Shown: positions 25,189 to 33,794, counted from the stretch's first letter. The stretch: 64,000 bases of DNA from Hyphomonadaceae bacterium ML37 (GCA_027627685.1 CP091241.1:2852396-2916395); one strand, 5' to 3'. Numbers and translations are program-made. Notes: a model not told the origin generated them from the letters alone.

Positions 25189-25998
25189 ATGCGCGCGCTG
25201 ACACTGGCGACGTGGAACATCAATTCGGTGCGGCTGCGCGCGCCCCAGATCGCCCGTTTCGCCGCCGAGGCGTCGCCCGACATTATCTGCCTGCAGGAGA
25301 TCAAATGCCTGGAGGATCAATTCCCCTACGCCGCCTTCGCCGACATGGGCTATCCCCACGCCGCCGTCACCGGCCAGAAGGGCATGCACGGGGTGGCCGT
25401 GGTCTCACGCCTGCCGATCGAGGCGCTGGAGCCCCACAAAGTCTGCCCCAAGGCTGAAGCGCGCTATCAGCGTGTGAAGGTGGACGGGATGGAAATCCTC
25501 AATTTCTACATCCCCGCCGGCGGCGACGAGCCGGATGCGGACATCAATCCGCGCTTCCGCCACAAGCTGGATTTTCTTGCGGCGCTGGAATCCTATCTGG
25601 CCGGCCGGCGCAGCGAGCCCGGCGCACGCGTTCTGGTCGGCGATCTCAACATCGCGCCGCTGGAGCATGATGTCTGGTCGCACAAACAATTGCTCAACGT
25701 GATCTCCCACACGCCGGTGGAGACCGAGGCGCTCGAACGCATCCGCATCTCCGGCGGGTTCGCCGACGCGCCCCGCGCTCTCGTGCCCGAGCCGGAGAAG
25801 CTGTTCACCTGGTGGAGCTACCGCAATCGCGACTGGCGCGTTTCCAATCGCGGCCGGCGGCTGGATCATATCTGGGTCAATGGCGATCTGGAGGCGGCGG
25901 CAATGTCGCCGGGCCGCGCGGGCTTCAAGGTCTGGGAAGACTGCCGCGACTGGGACAAGCCCTCAGACCACGCCCCGGTGACGCTGGACCTGCGCTAG
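25189..25998 (+). CDS. xth: Exodeoxyribonuclease III
   Basis: AP endonuclease and 3'-5' exonuclease of base-excision repair, in the EEP superfamily. Recognisable motifs are 'LATWNINSVRLR', 'CLQEIKCLEDQFP', 'VLVGDLNIAPLEHDVW' and the C-terminal 'WDKPSDHAPVTLDL', supplying the Asn, Glu, Asp-Asn and Asp-His catalytic residues. Length (269 aa) is typical. The ATG at 25189 matches the family start. The stop overlaps the stop of the convergent acetyltransferase gene by 4 bp. Confidence 0.95.
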   Translation: MRALTLATWNINSVRLRAPQIARFAAEASPDIICLQEIKCLEDQFPYAAFADMGYPHAAVTGQKGMHGVAVVSRLPIEALEPHKVCPKAEARYQRVKVDGMEILNFYIPAGGDEPDADINPRFRHKLDFLAALESYLAGRRSEPGARVLVGDLNIAPLEHDVWSHKQLLNVISHTPVETEALERIRISGGFADAPRALVPEPEKLFTWWSYRNRDWRVSNRGRRLDHIWVNGDLEAAAMSPGRAGFKVWEDCRDWDKPSDHAPVTLDLR

Positions 25999-26549
25999 CG
26001 CTGCGGCGCCGCCCGCACATAATCGGCGACCTGCTCGCCGCTCTCGGTTGCCTCACCGGTCTGGCGGAAGCCGGTCTTTTCCAGCACCCGGCGCGAGGCG
26101 GCCAGATGAGCGGGCGTGCGCGCGCGCACCGATGTCACATTGGCATGGGTGAAGGCCCAGTCCAGCAAGCCCTCCACCGCTTCTGTGGCCAGGCCCTGCT
26201 CGCGGAAGCTGGGCAGCATGGCGTAGCTGATCTCGATGGTCCCGCCGGAGCCCGGCGCGCCATGAAACCCGCCCGCGCCCACGGCCCGGTCCGGCCCGCC
26301 CTGCACCGGCATCAGGAACACCCAGCCATGCCAGCCCGCTTCGTACGGCGCTGCATCCAGCGCCGCCAGCGCGCGGTCCATGGAGAAAAAGTCCTTGAGC
26401 TCGGGCGGCCAGGCCGCCTCGCGGCGCGCGTCCAGCGTGGTGAAAAAGGCGTCGCGGGCGTGCAATTGCAGGCGCGCCAGCCACGCATCCAGCGCCACGA
26501 GGCGCAAGCGCGCCGTGCGCACCTCGATCCGTGTTCCAGACCCGCCCAT
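25995..26549 (-). CDS. GNAT family N-acetyltransferase (RimJ/RimL-like)
   Basis: A 184-residue GNAT protein. It begins 'IEVRTARLRLVALD', as in the RimJ/RimL-type subgroup, and has the acetyl-CoA loop region 'SFREQGLATEAVEGLLDWAF' followed by 'ASRRVLEKTGFRQTGE', the characteristic end of the fold. The acceptor is unknown. An ATG at 26582 is possible, but the ATG at 26549 has GGAG eight nt upstream. It converges on xth. Confidence 0.85.
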   Translation of the reverse strand: MGGSGTRIEVRTARLRLVALDAWLARLQLHARDAFFTTLDARREAAWPPELKDFFSMDRALAALDAAPYEAGWHGWVFLMPVQGGPDRAVGAGGFHGAPGSGGTIEISYAMLPSFREQGLATEAVEGLLDWAFTHANVTSVRARTPAHLAASRRVLEKTGFRQTGEATESGEQVADYVRAAPQR

Positions 26550-26693
26550 GCTCGCCACTCCGCCCCGCACCCATGCAGCCATATAGAGCAGCGCCGCACG
26601 GCATCGTCATCCAAATCTTTTGTGACCTGCAGCCCCACGCCGGCCCTGCGACCGCGTCGCCGTCAAGGCCAATCTCCGTCCCCGCAGCTGCGG

Positions 26694-28097
26694 CTACATC
26701 TGCATCGTCCAGCCTTCCACGCCCATGGCCGCCTGCCGGATCGCTTCCGACAGGGTCGGGTGGGGGTGGGAGGTGCGCGCCACATCTTCAGACGAGGCGC
26801 GGAACTCCATGGCCAGCGCCAGCTCGGCGATCATCTCGCCCGCATGGGGGCCGATGATATGCGCGCCCAGAATCTCGTCCGTCTTCGCGTCGGCGAGGAT
26901 TTTCACCATGCCGTCGGTCTGGTGGATGGTGCGCGCGCGCGAATTGGCCATGAAGGGAAACTGGCCGGTCTTGTATGCGCGGCCCTGTTCCTTGAGTTGC
27001 TCCTCGGTATACCCGACCGCGGCGATCTCCGGATAAGTGTAGACCACGTTCGGGGTGGCCAGATAATTCACATGCCCCGCCTTGCCCGCGATCAGCTCGG
27101 CGCAGGCCGCGCCGTCATCCTCGGCCTTGTGGGCCAGCATCGGCCCATGGGTGGCATCGCCGATCACCCAGACGCCCTCGGCCGACGTCTGGAAGTGCTC
27201 ATTGGGGATGAAGCCGCGTTTATCCGTTTCCAGGCCGACTGTATCGAGGCCCAGCCCGTGGGTGTAGGGCCGCCGGCCAATGCTCACCAGCACCACATCG
27301 GCCGCATGGCTCTGCGCGTCGCCGCCCGCTGCCGCTTCGGTCTTCACCGTCAGGCCGTCCTGGCCGGTTTCCACGCCCGTCACTTTACGCGCCAGCTGGA
27401 ACTTGACGCCCTGCTTTTCAAAAATCTTGCGCGCGGCTTTCGACACCGCGCCGTCCATGCCCGGCAGGACGCGGTCGAGATATTCCACCACGGTCACGTC
27501 CGACCCCAGCCGGCGCCAGACCGAGCCCAGCTCCAGCCCGATCACCCCCGCTCCGATCACGGTGAGCTTTTTGGGAACGGAGGCCAGCTCCAGCGCGCCG
27601 GTGGACGAAACGATGCGCGCCTCGTCAATCTCCACGCCCGGCAGCGGCGTCACCTCGGAGCCCGTGGCGATGACGATATGGCTTGTCTCCAGCGTCTGCG
27701 CCTCGCCCGCGTCGGACGTCACGGTGACTTTCCCGGGACCCGCAATCGCGCCGGCCCCGTGGAAAACCTTGACCTTGTTCTTCTTCATCAGGAAGGCGAC
27801 GCCGTCGGTGAGGCCCTTCACTGCCTCGTCCTTGCGCGCCATCATCTTTTTGAGATCCAGCGACAGCGCGCCCACGCCAATGCCCATATCGGCGAAGTTC
27901 AGGCCCGCCTCCTCATACATTTCAGAGGCGTGCAGCAGGGCTTTCGACGGGATGCAGCCGACATTGAGGCAGGTGCCGCCCAGCGTCTTGCGCTTCTCGA
28001 TCAGGGCGGCCTTGAGGCCCAGCTGGCCGGCGCGGATGGCGCAGTTATAGCCGCCAGGGCCGCCGCCGATGATGATCAGGTCGAACTGGTCAGCCAT
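26694..28097 (-). CDS. lpdA: Dihydrolipoyl dehydrogenase
   Basis: FAD disulfide oxidoreductase (E3) that reoxidises dihydrolipoamide in 2-oxoacid dehydrogenase complexes. The FAD motif 'DLIIIGGGPGGYNCAIRAGQLG', the redox-active disulfide 'GGTCLNVGCIPSKALL', the NAD motif 'VIGAGVIGLELGSVWRRLG' and the C-terminal His-Glu interface 'TSHPHPTLSEAIRQA' are all present. Length is 467. No E1/E2 genes lie next to it, so it is probably the 2-oxoglutarate-type or shared E3. It could also supply electrons to AhpD-linked lipoyl proteins; that is inference. Confidence 0.96.
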   Translation of the reverse strand: MADQFDLIIIGGGPGGYNCAIRAGQLGLKAALIEKRKTLGGTCLNVGCIPSKALLHASEMYEEAGLNFADMGIGVGALSLDLKKMMARKDEAVKGLTDGVAFLMKKNKVKVFHGAGAIAGPGKVTVTSDAGEAQTLETSHIVIATGSEVTPLPGVEIDEARIVSSTGALELASVPKKLTVIGAGVIGLELGSVWRRLGSDVTVVEYLDRVLPGMDGAVSKAARKIFEKQGVKFQLARKVTGVETGQDGLTVKTEAAAGGDAQSHAADVVLVSIGRRPYTHGLGLDTVGLETDKRGFIPNEHFQTSAEGVWVIGDATHGPMLAHKAEDDGAACAELIAGKAGHVNYLATPNVVYTYPEIAAVGYTEEQLKEQGRAYKTGQFPFMANSRARTIHQTDGMVKILADAKTDEILGAHIIGPHAGEMIAELALAMEFRASSEDVARTSHPHPTLSEAIRQAAMGVEGWTMQM

Positions 28098-28219
28098 GGT
28101 GTCGCGCCTTTCGTCGAGGGCGCCGGGCGAAGCGGGCGGAAAGGGGCCGGGCGCGGTTTGGCCGCACCCTACTCACCCCCGCGCTTGCGTCAACGCGATC
28201 ATGACGGCTTGACCCCGCT

Positions 28220-29455
28220 TCAGCGCAGCGCCGCGATCTCGCTCAGCGCCACGGCCTGCTCGCGCACCGTGGCGCCGGTATTGTCGCGGATCTCCAGGCT
28301 CAGCGCACCCGCCTCCCAGTCAATGCCGATCACGCCATAGTTCTCCGGCGCGAACATGTCGCCGATCCGGTGCGGGCCGGGTTCGTCGTTTACATCGCGG
28401 AACGACATGTTGAGCGCAGACGAGGTGATCTCGTAGAGCGGATAATCGATGACGTCCCGGCGCACATAAAGCCCCGCGGAATGCCGGTCGCCCGACACCA
28501 GCACCACGCCATTGGCGCCGGTCTGGCGGATCAGCCCATAGAGCCGGTCGCGCTCGCGCGGCATGGTGCGCCAGGCTTCCCAGCCATGCCCGTCCGCGTG
28601 GACCTGGATGGAGGACACGATCAGGCGCACCTGCGCCGGGACCTGAAGCTGGGCCTCCAGCCAGGCCCATTGCGCCGCGCCCAGCATGTCCTGATCGGGA
28701 TCGTCGCTGGGGATATAGCGCTCGCGCCCGACCGCGCCGCGCTCGTCCGTGGGCGTAAGGTCGGAGCGGAACCAGCGGGTATCGAGCAGGATCACCTGCA
28801 CGCGCTGGCCTTCGGGGCCGAACACATGGGCGTCGTAAATCCCCTCGCGGGTGCGGCGCACATCGTCCTCGCCCGCGCCCCAGAAATCCAGGAACAGGCG
28901 CTCGGCGAAACCCTTGAACGCAAAGTCGCGGCCCATATCGTTCATGCCGTAATCATGATCGTCCCAGGCTGCGAGCATCGGGACCGCGGCGCGCAGGCGC
29001 TGAAACTCGGGCCGTGCGGCCAGCTGGTGATAGGCGGTGCGCAGTTCGGGCAGCGTCGCGTCATAGGCGCGCGCATCGCCATACACATTGTCGCCCGCAT
29101 AGATGAACAGCTCATGGCCCGCATCCGCGATCACGTTGAGGATGGGGATTTCGCGCTCGGCCGTATTGCAGGACCCGAAGGCGATGGAGCTCAGCGCGCG
29201 ATCAGAACCCGGCAGGGCCGGCCCGGCGGGCGCGCGCGGCACGTCATACTCAAGCTGGTCGTAGAAGGACTCCAGCGCCGCCCAGGGCGTTTCTGGCTGC
29301 TCGATCAGCCCGGCCTCGCGCAGAATGTCCACCGATGGCGGCGGCGTCTCGCGCGCCGGATCCATCGCCACCGGCTCGCTGCACGCGGCCAGAACGAGCG
29401 CCAGCGGCGCGGCGAAACCGGCCAGGCGGGCAAGACGGGTCAGACGGCGGGACAT
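28220..29455 (-). CDS. PhoD-like alkaline phosphatase family lipoprotein
   Basis: A 411-residue exported protein with a lipoprotein signal: 'LARLAGFAAPLALVLAACSEP', lipobox L-A-A-C. The mature part has the metallophosphatase pattern of the PhoD family: 'ALSSIAFGSCN', 'ELFIYAGDNVYGDAR', 'AAWDDHDYGMND' and 'NGVVLVSGDRHSAGLY'. These supply the metal-binding Asp, Asn and His residues. A phosphodiesterase or phosphatase acting at the cell envelope is expected. GGAGC is 7 nt before the ATG at 29455; the frame is open slightly further. It is a single gene. Confidence 0.9.
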   Translation of the reverse strand: MSRRLTRLARLAGFAAPLALVLAACSEPVAMDPARETPPPSVDILREAGLIEQPETPWAALESFYDQLEYDVPRAPAGPALPGSDRALSSIAFGSCNTAEREIPILNVIADAGHELFIYAGDNVYGDARAYDATLPELRTAYHQLAARPEFQRLRAAVPMLAAWDDHDYGMNDMGRDFAFKGFAERLFLDFWGAGEDDVRRTREGIYDAHVFGPEGQRVQVILLDTRWFRSDLTPTDERGAVGRERYIPSDDPDQDMLGAAQWAWLEAQLQVPAQVRLIVSSIQVHADGHGWEAWRTMPRERDRLYGLIRQTGANGVVLVSGDRHSAGLYVRRDVIDYPLYEITSSALNMSFRDVNDEPGPHRIGDMFAPENYGVIGIDWEAGALSLEIRDNTGATVREQAVALSEIAALR

Positions 29456-29524
29456 GGGCGGTGCTCCTGTTACACGCGGGATCCGTCCCTGATACGCCAT
29501 GCCTGCGTCAGGTCAATGACGACC

Positions 29525-29911
29525 TCACCCCGCCACCACGTCCCACATGAGGCGCCCCGGCATGAAGCTGAACGCGCCGGGGATCATCAAGGCGCCCAGA
29601 TACAGGGCCAGCACCGAATTGCGGTGCCGGCTGACCAGGCCCTTGCGGGCCTGGATGATCAGCCCGGCCACCCCGAACACAGTCAGCGGCACAAAGATGT
29701 GCAGCCAGCTGAAGCTGCCGCTGTGGCGGATGAAGATGGCCGTGACCGCCACGGTCAGCATCAGCCCGACCCAGACATAGCCCAGCTGGCGGTGCGGCAG
29801 CGTGCCCTTGGGCGCGATCAGCTGCACAGCGCCCAGAAGCACCGCCGCGATGGCGGACCCGGCGTGCAGCTGGATATGCCAGGGGGCGGCGAAGAAAGCG
29901 TCGGGATTCAT
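29525..29911 (-). CDS. DUF2306-like four-TM membrane protein
   Basis: A 128-residue integral membrane protein with four hydrophobic segments. It begins 'AAPWHIQLHAGSAIAAVLLGAVQLIAPKG..PHRQLGYVWVGLMLTV' and contains the His-rich 'WLHIFVPLTVFG', resembling DUF2306 proteins. The ATG at 29911 is one base after the TGA of the upstream DUF2141 gene, so the pair is translationally coupled. Function is unknown. The conserved histidines might bind haem or metal; this is speculation. Confidence 0.75.
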   Translation of the reverse strand: MNPDAFFAAPWHIQLHAGSAIAAVLLGAVQLIAPKGTLPHRQLGYVWVGLMLTVAVTAIFIRHSGSFSWLHIFVPLTVFGVAGLIIQARKGLVSRHRNSVLALYLGALMIPGAFSFMPGRLMWDVVAG

Positions 29912-29912
29912 C

Positions 29913-30389
29913 TCAGCGCCCTGCACGCAGGGTGACGGTCTGGGCCGTCTCCTGCCCCTCTGTTATTTCAAACGACGCCGCATCAAAGGAGGGCGGGCCG
30001 AACCGCGCGGCCGCGCCGGCCGAAAAGCCGTACGGCTCTGTCGGAATGCCCATGAAGCCTGTGTCCAGCGCGCCATTGGCGTTGACGTCCTGATAGACCG
30101 ACGCGGCGTAACGGCCCGGCGCGAGGTCCTCGAACACGATCGTCATCACGCCATCGGAGACCGGCGCGCGCTGGGCCGCCACCGGGTTAGATCCGAGCCA
30201 GGCGCCGTCCTGGGCATACAGCGCGACGGCGATCTCGCCTCCGGCGCCCACCATGCCGGTGATCTCCAGGCTGACGCGCCCGGTCGGGCTGGCGGCGTCA
30301 TCGGCAAAGGCGGGCGCGGCGAAGGCGATGAGCGGGGCTGCCAGAAGAGCGGCGAGGGCGATGCGGGACATGGAATGGCGGGGTCTCAT
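29913..30389 (-). CDS. DUF2141 family exported protein
   Basis: A 158-residue secreted protein with a signal peptide ('MSRIALAALLAAPLIAFAAPAFA', cleaved near residue 29). The body has the DUF2141 pattern: 'VSLEITGMVGAGGEIAVALY', 'VMTIVFEDLAPGRYAASVYQDVNANGALDTGFMGIPTEPYGFS'. The 'YQDVNANGALD' segment is the most diagnostic. Function is unknown. GGAGC is 5 nt before the ATG at 30389. It is the first gene of a two-gene unit with the DUF2306-like gene. Confidence 0.88.
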   Translation of the reverse strand: MRPRHSMSRIALAALLAAPLIAFAAPAFADDAASPTGRVSLEITGMVGAGGEIAVALYAQDGAWLGSNPVAAQRAPVSDGVMTIVFEDLAPGRYAASVYQDVNANGALDTGFMGIPTEPYGFSAGAAARFGPPSFDAASFEITEGQETAQTVTLRAGR

Positions 30390-30555
30390 GGTCGGCTCCT
30401 GATGCAGTCGTCCCGGCGCACGATTGCGGCGGGCCCCATCAGACCTGCCAGCCGCTGCGGGGCGCGAAAACCGTCAATACGCGAAAGGGCTGAAAGCCGT
30501 CGTGAATGGCGCTATGGCTGTCATTCACGCTTCGCCAACGGGAGGGGTCGCCAGG

Positions 30556-31329
30556 ATGATCAGCCGGGACCGGCTTGTAAAAGCCGTCCGCGAAGCGGGC
30601 GTGCTCAGCGCCATTGGCACGTTTCTGGCCGTGCTGGGCCCCTATGGCACGCAGGTCTTTGGATGGCCACTGGTCTGGGTCTACTGGACGGGGCTGATCC
30701 TCCTGGGCGGGATCAGCGGCGATCTGGGCGTCCGCCTCGTGCGGCGCCTGCGCCCGCACGGACCGGACGGGATCTGGTTCGCCGGCGCCGCCGTGTTCCT
30801 CACCGTGCCGGTGACGGCCATGGTGTTCACCATCGATGCGGTGCGCAGGGGCGCGCCGGTTTGGTCGCACCTGCCCCTACTCGGCGTCTTCGTGCTGGTG
30901 ATCGCCGCCGCCATGACCGGCATCAGCTATGTCCGCCACCGCCAGACCCGTATGATTGCGGCGGGCGCGCAGGCCGCCGACGCGGACGCCGGCGCAGCCG
31001 CCCCGGCCTGCGCCTCCGCCGCCCTCATCGACAAGCTGCCCGTGCGCCTGCGCCGCGCCGCCATCCTCTCGATGAGCGCCGAGGATCATTATCTGCGCGT
31101 GCGCACCGATGCCGGCGAAACCCTGATCCTGATGCGCCTGTCAGACGCGGCCGCCGCCTGCGCCGCGCTCGACGGCGCCCGCACCCACCGCTCCTGGTGG
31201 GTCGCCCGCGCCGCCGTCGCCGACGCCAGGAAAGGCGACGGCCGCGGCGTGCTGATCCTCACCGACGGCACCGAGGTCCCGGTCAGCCGCAGCTACTACC
31301 CGGCGCTCAAGGAGGCGGGGTGGTTTTGA
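30556..31329 (+). CDS. Membrane-anchored LytTR-domain transcription regulator
   Basis: A 257-residue protein with four hydrophobic helices at about residues 12-120, a short linker, and a C-terminal LytTR DNA-binding domain ('AAILSMSAEDHYLRVRTDAGETLILMRLSDAAAACAALDG...HRSWWVAR', ending 'LTDGTEVPVSRSYYPALKEAGW'). This membrane-LytTR layout is common in Alphaproteobacteria and suggests a one-component sensor whose signal is received in the membrane. The ATG at 30556 starts the membrane part. It is a lone gene. A 9-12-9 direct repeat lies 60 bp beyond the stop (see 31390). Confidence 0.88.
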   Translation: MISRDRLVKAVREAGVLSAIGTFLAVLGPYGTQVFGWPLVWVYWTGLILLGGISGDLGVRLVRRLRPHGPDGIWFAGAAVFLTVPVTAMVFTIDAVRRGAPVWSHLPLLGVFVLVIAAAMTGISYVRHRQTRMIAAGAQAADADAGAAAPACASAALIDKLPVRLRRAAILSMSAEDHYLRVRTDAGETLILMRLSDAAAACAALDGARTHRSWWVARAAVADARKGDGRGVLILTDGTEVPVSRSYYPALKEAGWF

Positions 31330-31389
31330 GGGGGTGCGAGGGCGGGGACTGAACGGGCCTGGCGCCGTCAAGGCCATGAATCCGTCCGT

Positions 31390-31419
31390 CTTGACCCCGT
31401 AATGCGCCCCCTTGACCCC
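31390..31419. repeat. 9-bp direct repeats CTTGACCCC with 12-bp spacing
   Basis: CTTGACCCC occurs at 31390-31398 and 31411-31419, a 21-bp period. A related GTCAAG lies at 31367-31372, and TCAAGG at 31420-31425 forms a hairpin with CCTTGA (31410-31415) before a T4 run. LytTR proteins such as AgrA bind two 9-bp repeats separated by 12-13 bp, which is exactly this geometry, and the adjacent gene encodes a LytTR protein. The region lies between two convergent gene ends, so binding is not proven. The remainder of 31330-31522 shows nothing else. Confidence 0.35.
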
Positions 31420-31522
31420 TCAAGGCGCCCTTTTGGACACATGCCAGGCCATTTTCGACACCTGAATTGGAGATCACAGGGCTTGTATCGCCGCGCCCGC
31501 CGCGCATCTGTCCCCGCCCCGC

Positions 31523-32086
31523 TCACGGCGTCAGGGCGTGGACAAGCCGCGCACGATTGACCGCCCAGTCCGCCTTTGACTGCGCCCAGACATCCGTCAG
31601 AATGCCTGGAAAACCAGGGATTTGCGCGCTTTCGCCGGTATTGACCGAGCCCAGCTTGCGCGCCACGGCGGCCGAATTGACATTCTCCGGCGCGATCAGG
31701 TGGATCACCCGCTCCCAGCCGAGCCGGTCAAAGACAAAATCCAGTGCTGCGCCAGCAGCTTCCGGGCCATAGCCCTTGCCCCACTGGCTGCGCAGGATCG
31801 ACCAGCCGACCTCCGGCGCCGGCCATTCATGGGGGTTCCAGGGCCCCACCCGGCCGACCCAGTCGCCGGTGGCCTTGTCTTCAACCGAAAAGAAGCCGTA
31901 GCCGCGGATCATCCAGTGACCCATCAGCATGGCCATGGAGCGCCAGGTCAGCGCCGGTTCGGTGGCGCCGCCGATGTGCCGGGCCGTTTGCTCGTCGCCC
32001 ATCAGGGCGCAAAGCCCTGCAAAATCCGCCTCTTGCGGCGGACGGAGGCGCAGGCGCGCGGTCTCCAGAACCGGTCCGTCCAGCAT
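31523..32086 (-). CDS. GNAT family N-acetyltransferase
   Basis: A 187-residue GNAT protein of the RimJ/RimL-like group. 'LETARLRLRPPQEADFAGLCALM' opens the domain, 'EVGWSILRSQWGKGYGPEAAGAALDFVFDRLGW' contains the acetyl-CoA loop (Q/R-x2-G-x-G), and 'NVNSAAVARKLG' completes the fold. The substrate is unknown. The ATG at 32086 has GGGGAGG eight nt upstream; a GTG at 32116 is a less likely start. The IS element begins 69 bp upstream of this gene. Confidence 0.87.
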   Translation of the reverse strand: MLDGPVLETARLRLRPPQEADFAGLCALMGDEQTARHIGGATEPALTWRSMAMLMGHWMIRGYGFFSVEDKATGDWVGRVGPWNPHEWPAPEVGWSILRSQWGKGYGPEAAGAALDFVFDRLGWERVIHLIAPENVNSAAVARKLGSVNTGESAQIPGFPGILTDVWAQSKADWAVNRARLVHALTP

Positions 32087-32229
32087 GGCGCCATCCTCCC
32101 CGGCGGTGCGTATCACCCGCCAGACTCGCCCCGCGCGCCGCCAGACGCAAGCGCCTAGGTTCTGTACCCATAAACGGGATTCCCAAATCAGCTGGGTCGT
32201 GATTCAAGCTCCTTGAAGGGAGTTTGGTC

Positions 32230-32996
32230 ATGGCCCGATTTGATTTGAGTGATGCGGAGTGGTCGATCATCGCGCCGCTCCTGCCGAACAAGCCGCGCGG
32301 TGTGCCGCGCACGGACGACCGGCGTGTGCTGAACGGGATTTTCTATATATTGCGGACGGGATCGCCCTGGCGCGATCTGCCGGAGCGCTACGGCCCGTAC
32401 ACGACGGTCTACAACCGCTTCAACCGGTGGGCCAAGGCGGGGGTATGGGTGAGTGTTTTCAATGCTCTGGCCGACCAGTCTCCAGAGTCGATGACCTTTA
32501 TCGACAGCTCCATCATCCGCGCCCACCAGCACGCCGCAGGCGGAAAAAAGGGGGTCCGGATCACGCCATCGGTCTCTCTCGCGGGGGACTGAGCACCAAG
32601 ATCCACGCCATCGTGGACGATCAGGGTCTGCCCATCCGCCTGGCCCTGTCTCAAGGCCAGGCTGGTGACAAGAGCGCCGGCGCCGAGCTGATATCCACCC
32701 TGCGCCGCGCCCGCCATGTGGTGGCCGACCGCGGCTACGACGCCCGCGCCCTTGTGGAGCAGATCGAAGCCATGGGCGCCACAGCTCACATCCCGACCCA
32801 GAAAAACTGCAAGGTCCAGCGATCGGTCGCGCCGCACATCTATCGCCAACGCAATCTCGTCGAGCGCTACTTCTGCAAACTCAAGCACTTCAGACGATGC
32901 GCCACACGATTCGAAAAGCTGGCCAGAAACTTCCTGGCCGCCATCGCACTCGCATCAGCAAGACTCTGGATCAGAGCTTATGAGTCCACGACCTAG
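32230..32996 (+). CDS. IS5-family transposase made by -1 frameshift
   Basis: DDE transposase in two overlapping frames. The first part (ATG 32230, SD AAGGGAG) encodes 'FDLSDAEWSIIAPLLPNKPRGVPRTDDR' and the first catalytic Asp in 'FIDSSIIRAH', and stops at 32592. A -1 shift at A_AAA_AAG (32544-32550) continues as 'GGPDHAIGLSRGGLSTKIHA', with the second Asp in 'VVADRGYD' and Glu in 'QRNLVERYFCKLKHF'. The fused product is about 255 residues with an intact DDE triad, so the element could be active. The stop codon lies in the right-end CTAG. In-frame start at 32224 (TTG) is less likely. Confidence 0.9.
32544..32550 (+). other. Programmed -1 frameshift heptamer A_AAA_AAG
   Basis: In the transposase frame the codons are GGA AAA AAG GGG, so the heptamer is in the canonical X_XXY_YYZ phase. 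Slipping one base back joins the two open frames precisely and yields the conserved transposase sequence across the junction. Confidence 0.85.
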
Positions 32997-33613
32997 TCGA
33001 GGGCGGCCAGCACCTCCTGCACGCTCACCCGGACCGCATAGCCACGATCCGACCCGAGCCCGCCTTCATGCCAGAACTTGCCCGCGACGCTGCCGTCCCG
33101 GCGTATGGCGATCGCCACCGGATAGGGCACGCCATGGGCGCGGTGGCGCGGCTCGGCATAAATCGGGTCACGCACGTCAAACGCGTCGATCACGGCGCTG
33201 TCCTCGTCCGACAACAGGGTCATCGTCAGCTCGCGCCGCGCGGCGGCGGCGGCCAAAGTCTCTACATTGTCGTAGGTTAGCACCGCCAGGCCCCAGCCCG
33301 CCGCCTCGAACGCCTCGACGGCCTCTTGCAGCTCGATCGTCTGGGCGATGCAGATCGGGCACCAGTCCAGCGACCGGTTGAAATAGATCACTGCGCCGCG
33401 CGGCCCGGAGATATCGGCCAGCGTGCGGGTCTGGCCGCTGGCGTCCGGCAGAGCGAAATCAGGCGCCTGCGCGCCGACCGCCGGGCCGAACGCCGCCGCC
33501 GCCTCGCTGGCGAGCATGGCCGGATCGGGATCGTTGGCGGCGAAGGCGGCGGGGGCCGCGAGAAAAACAACAAACGCGCACGCGAGCTTGCGAACGACAG
33601 TGCGGGTAATCAT
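32993..33613 (-). CDS. Exported redoxin (AhpC/TSA-like) protein
   Basis: A 206-residue thioredoxin-fold protein with a signal peptide ('KLACAFVVFLAAPAAFAAND'). 'VGAQAPDFALPDASGQTRTLADI' opens the redoxin domain and 'IYFNRSLDWCPICIAQTIELQ' carries a W-C-P-x-C active site, so it should act as a periplasmic thiol peroxidase or reductase. The ATG at 33613 has GGAGG eight nt upstream. Its TAG stop lies inside the CTAG at the right end of the IS. The insertion leaves the coding sequence complete, but any downstream partner would now be separated from it. Confidence 0.88.
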   Translation of the reverse strand: MITRTVVRKLACAFVVFLAAPAAFAANDPDPAMLASEAAAAFGPAVGAQAPDFALPDASGQTRTLADISGPRGAVIYFNRSLDWCPICIAQTIELQEAVEAFEAAGWGLAVLTYDNVETLAAAAARRELTMTLLSDEDSAVIDAFDVRDPIYAEPRHRAHGVPYPVAIAIRRDGSVAGKFWHEGGLGSDRGYAVRVSVQEVLAALD

Positions 33614-33679
33614 GGGACGGCCCTCCAGCGGGTCAGGATTGATGGGAGGCACTGTGCCGCGCCGTGCGGGCCAGAAAAA

Positions 33680-33721
33680 GGCGCCTCAGCGTGTTGTGAA
33701 GCCCATGTGATCGGCGCCTCA
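33680..33721. repeat. Direct repeat GGCGCCTCA, 33-bp period
   Basis: Two exact 9-bp copies at 33680-33688 and 33713-33721, three helical turns apart, in the 181-bp interval between the divergent redoxin and DUF2237 genes. They could be tandem regulator sites. With only two short GC-rich copies, chance is not excluded. Confidence 0.25.
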
Positions 33722-33794
33722 CATCCCGGCCTGCCCCTTGCCCAGACAGGCCATGCGCGCCAGTCTGACCATCCGCTAAGCTGAGAGTCCCGCC

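Larger units (their letters stand above)
32155..32996 (+). mobile_element. IS5-family insertion sequence (IS427-like group)
   Basis: A complete 842-bp element counting the flanking CTAG. Left (32155-32173) and right (32978-32996) termini match at 15 of 19 positions as imperfect inverted repeats, and both ends carry CTAG, consistent with a short target duplication (TA or CTAG) as reported for IS427-like elements. It encodes one transposase in two frames. The insertion lies between an acetyltransferase gene and a redoxin gene, exactly at the TAG of the latter, so no neighbour is broken. Only one copy is in the window. Confidence 0.9.

Noticed and set aside
25812-28340. 842-residue open frame on the plus strand opposite the acetyltransferase and lpdA
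   Set aside because: It is antisense to genes with clear motifs, is full of His/Arg/Gln/Pro, and shows no domain. High GC3 of the real genes suppresses stops on the other strand.
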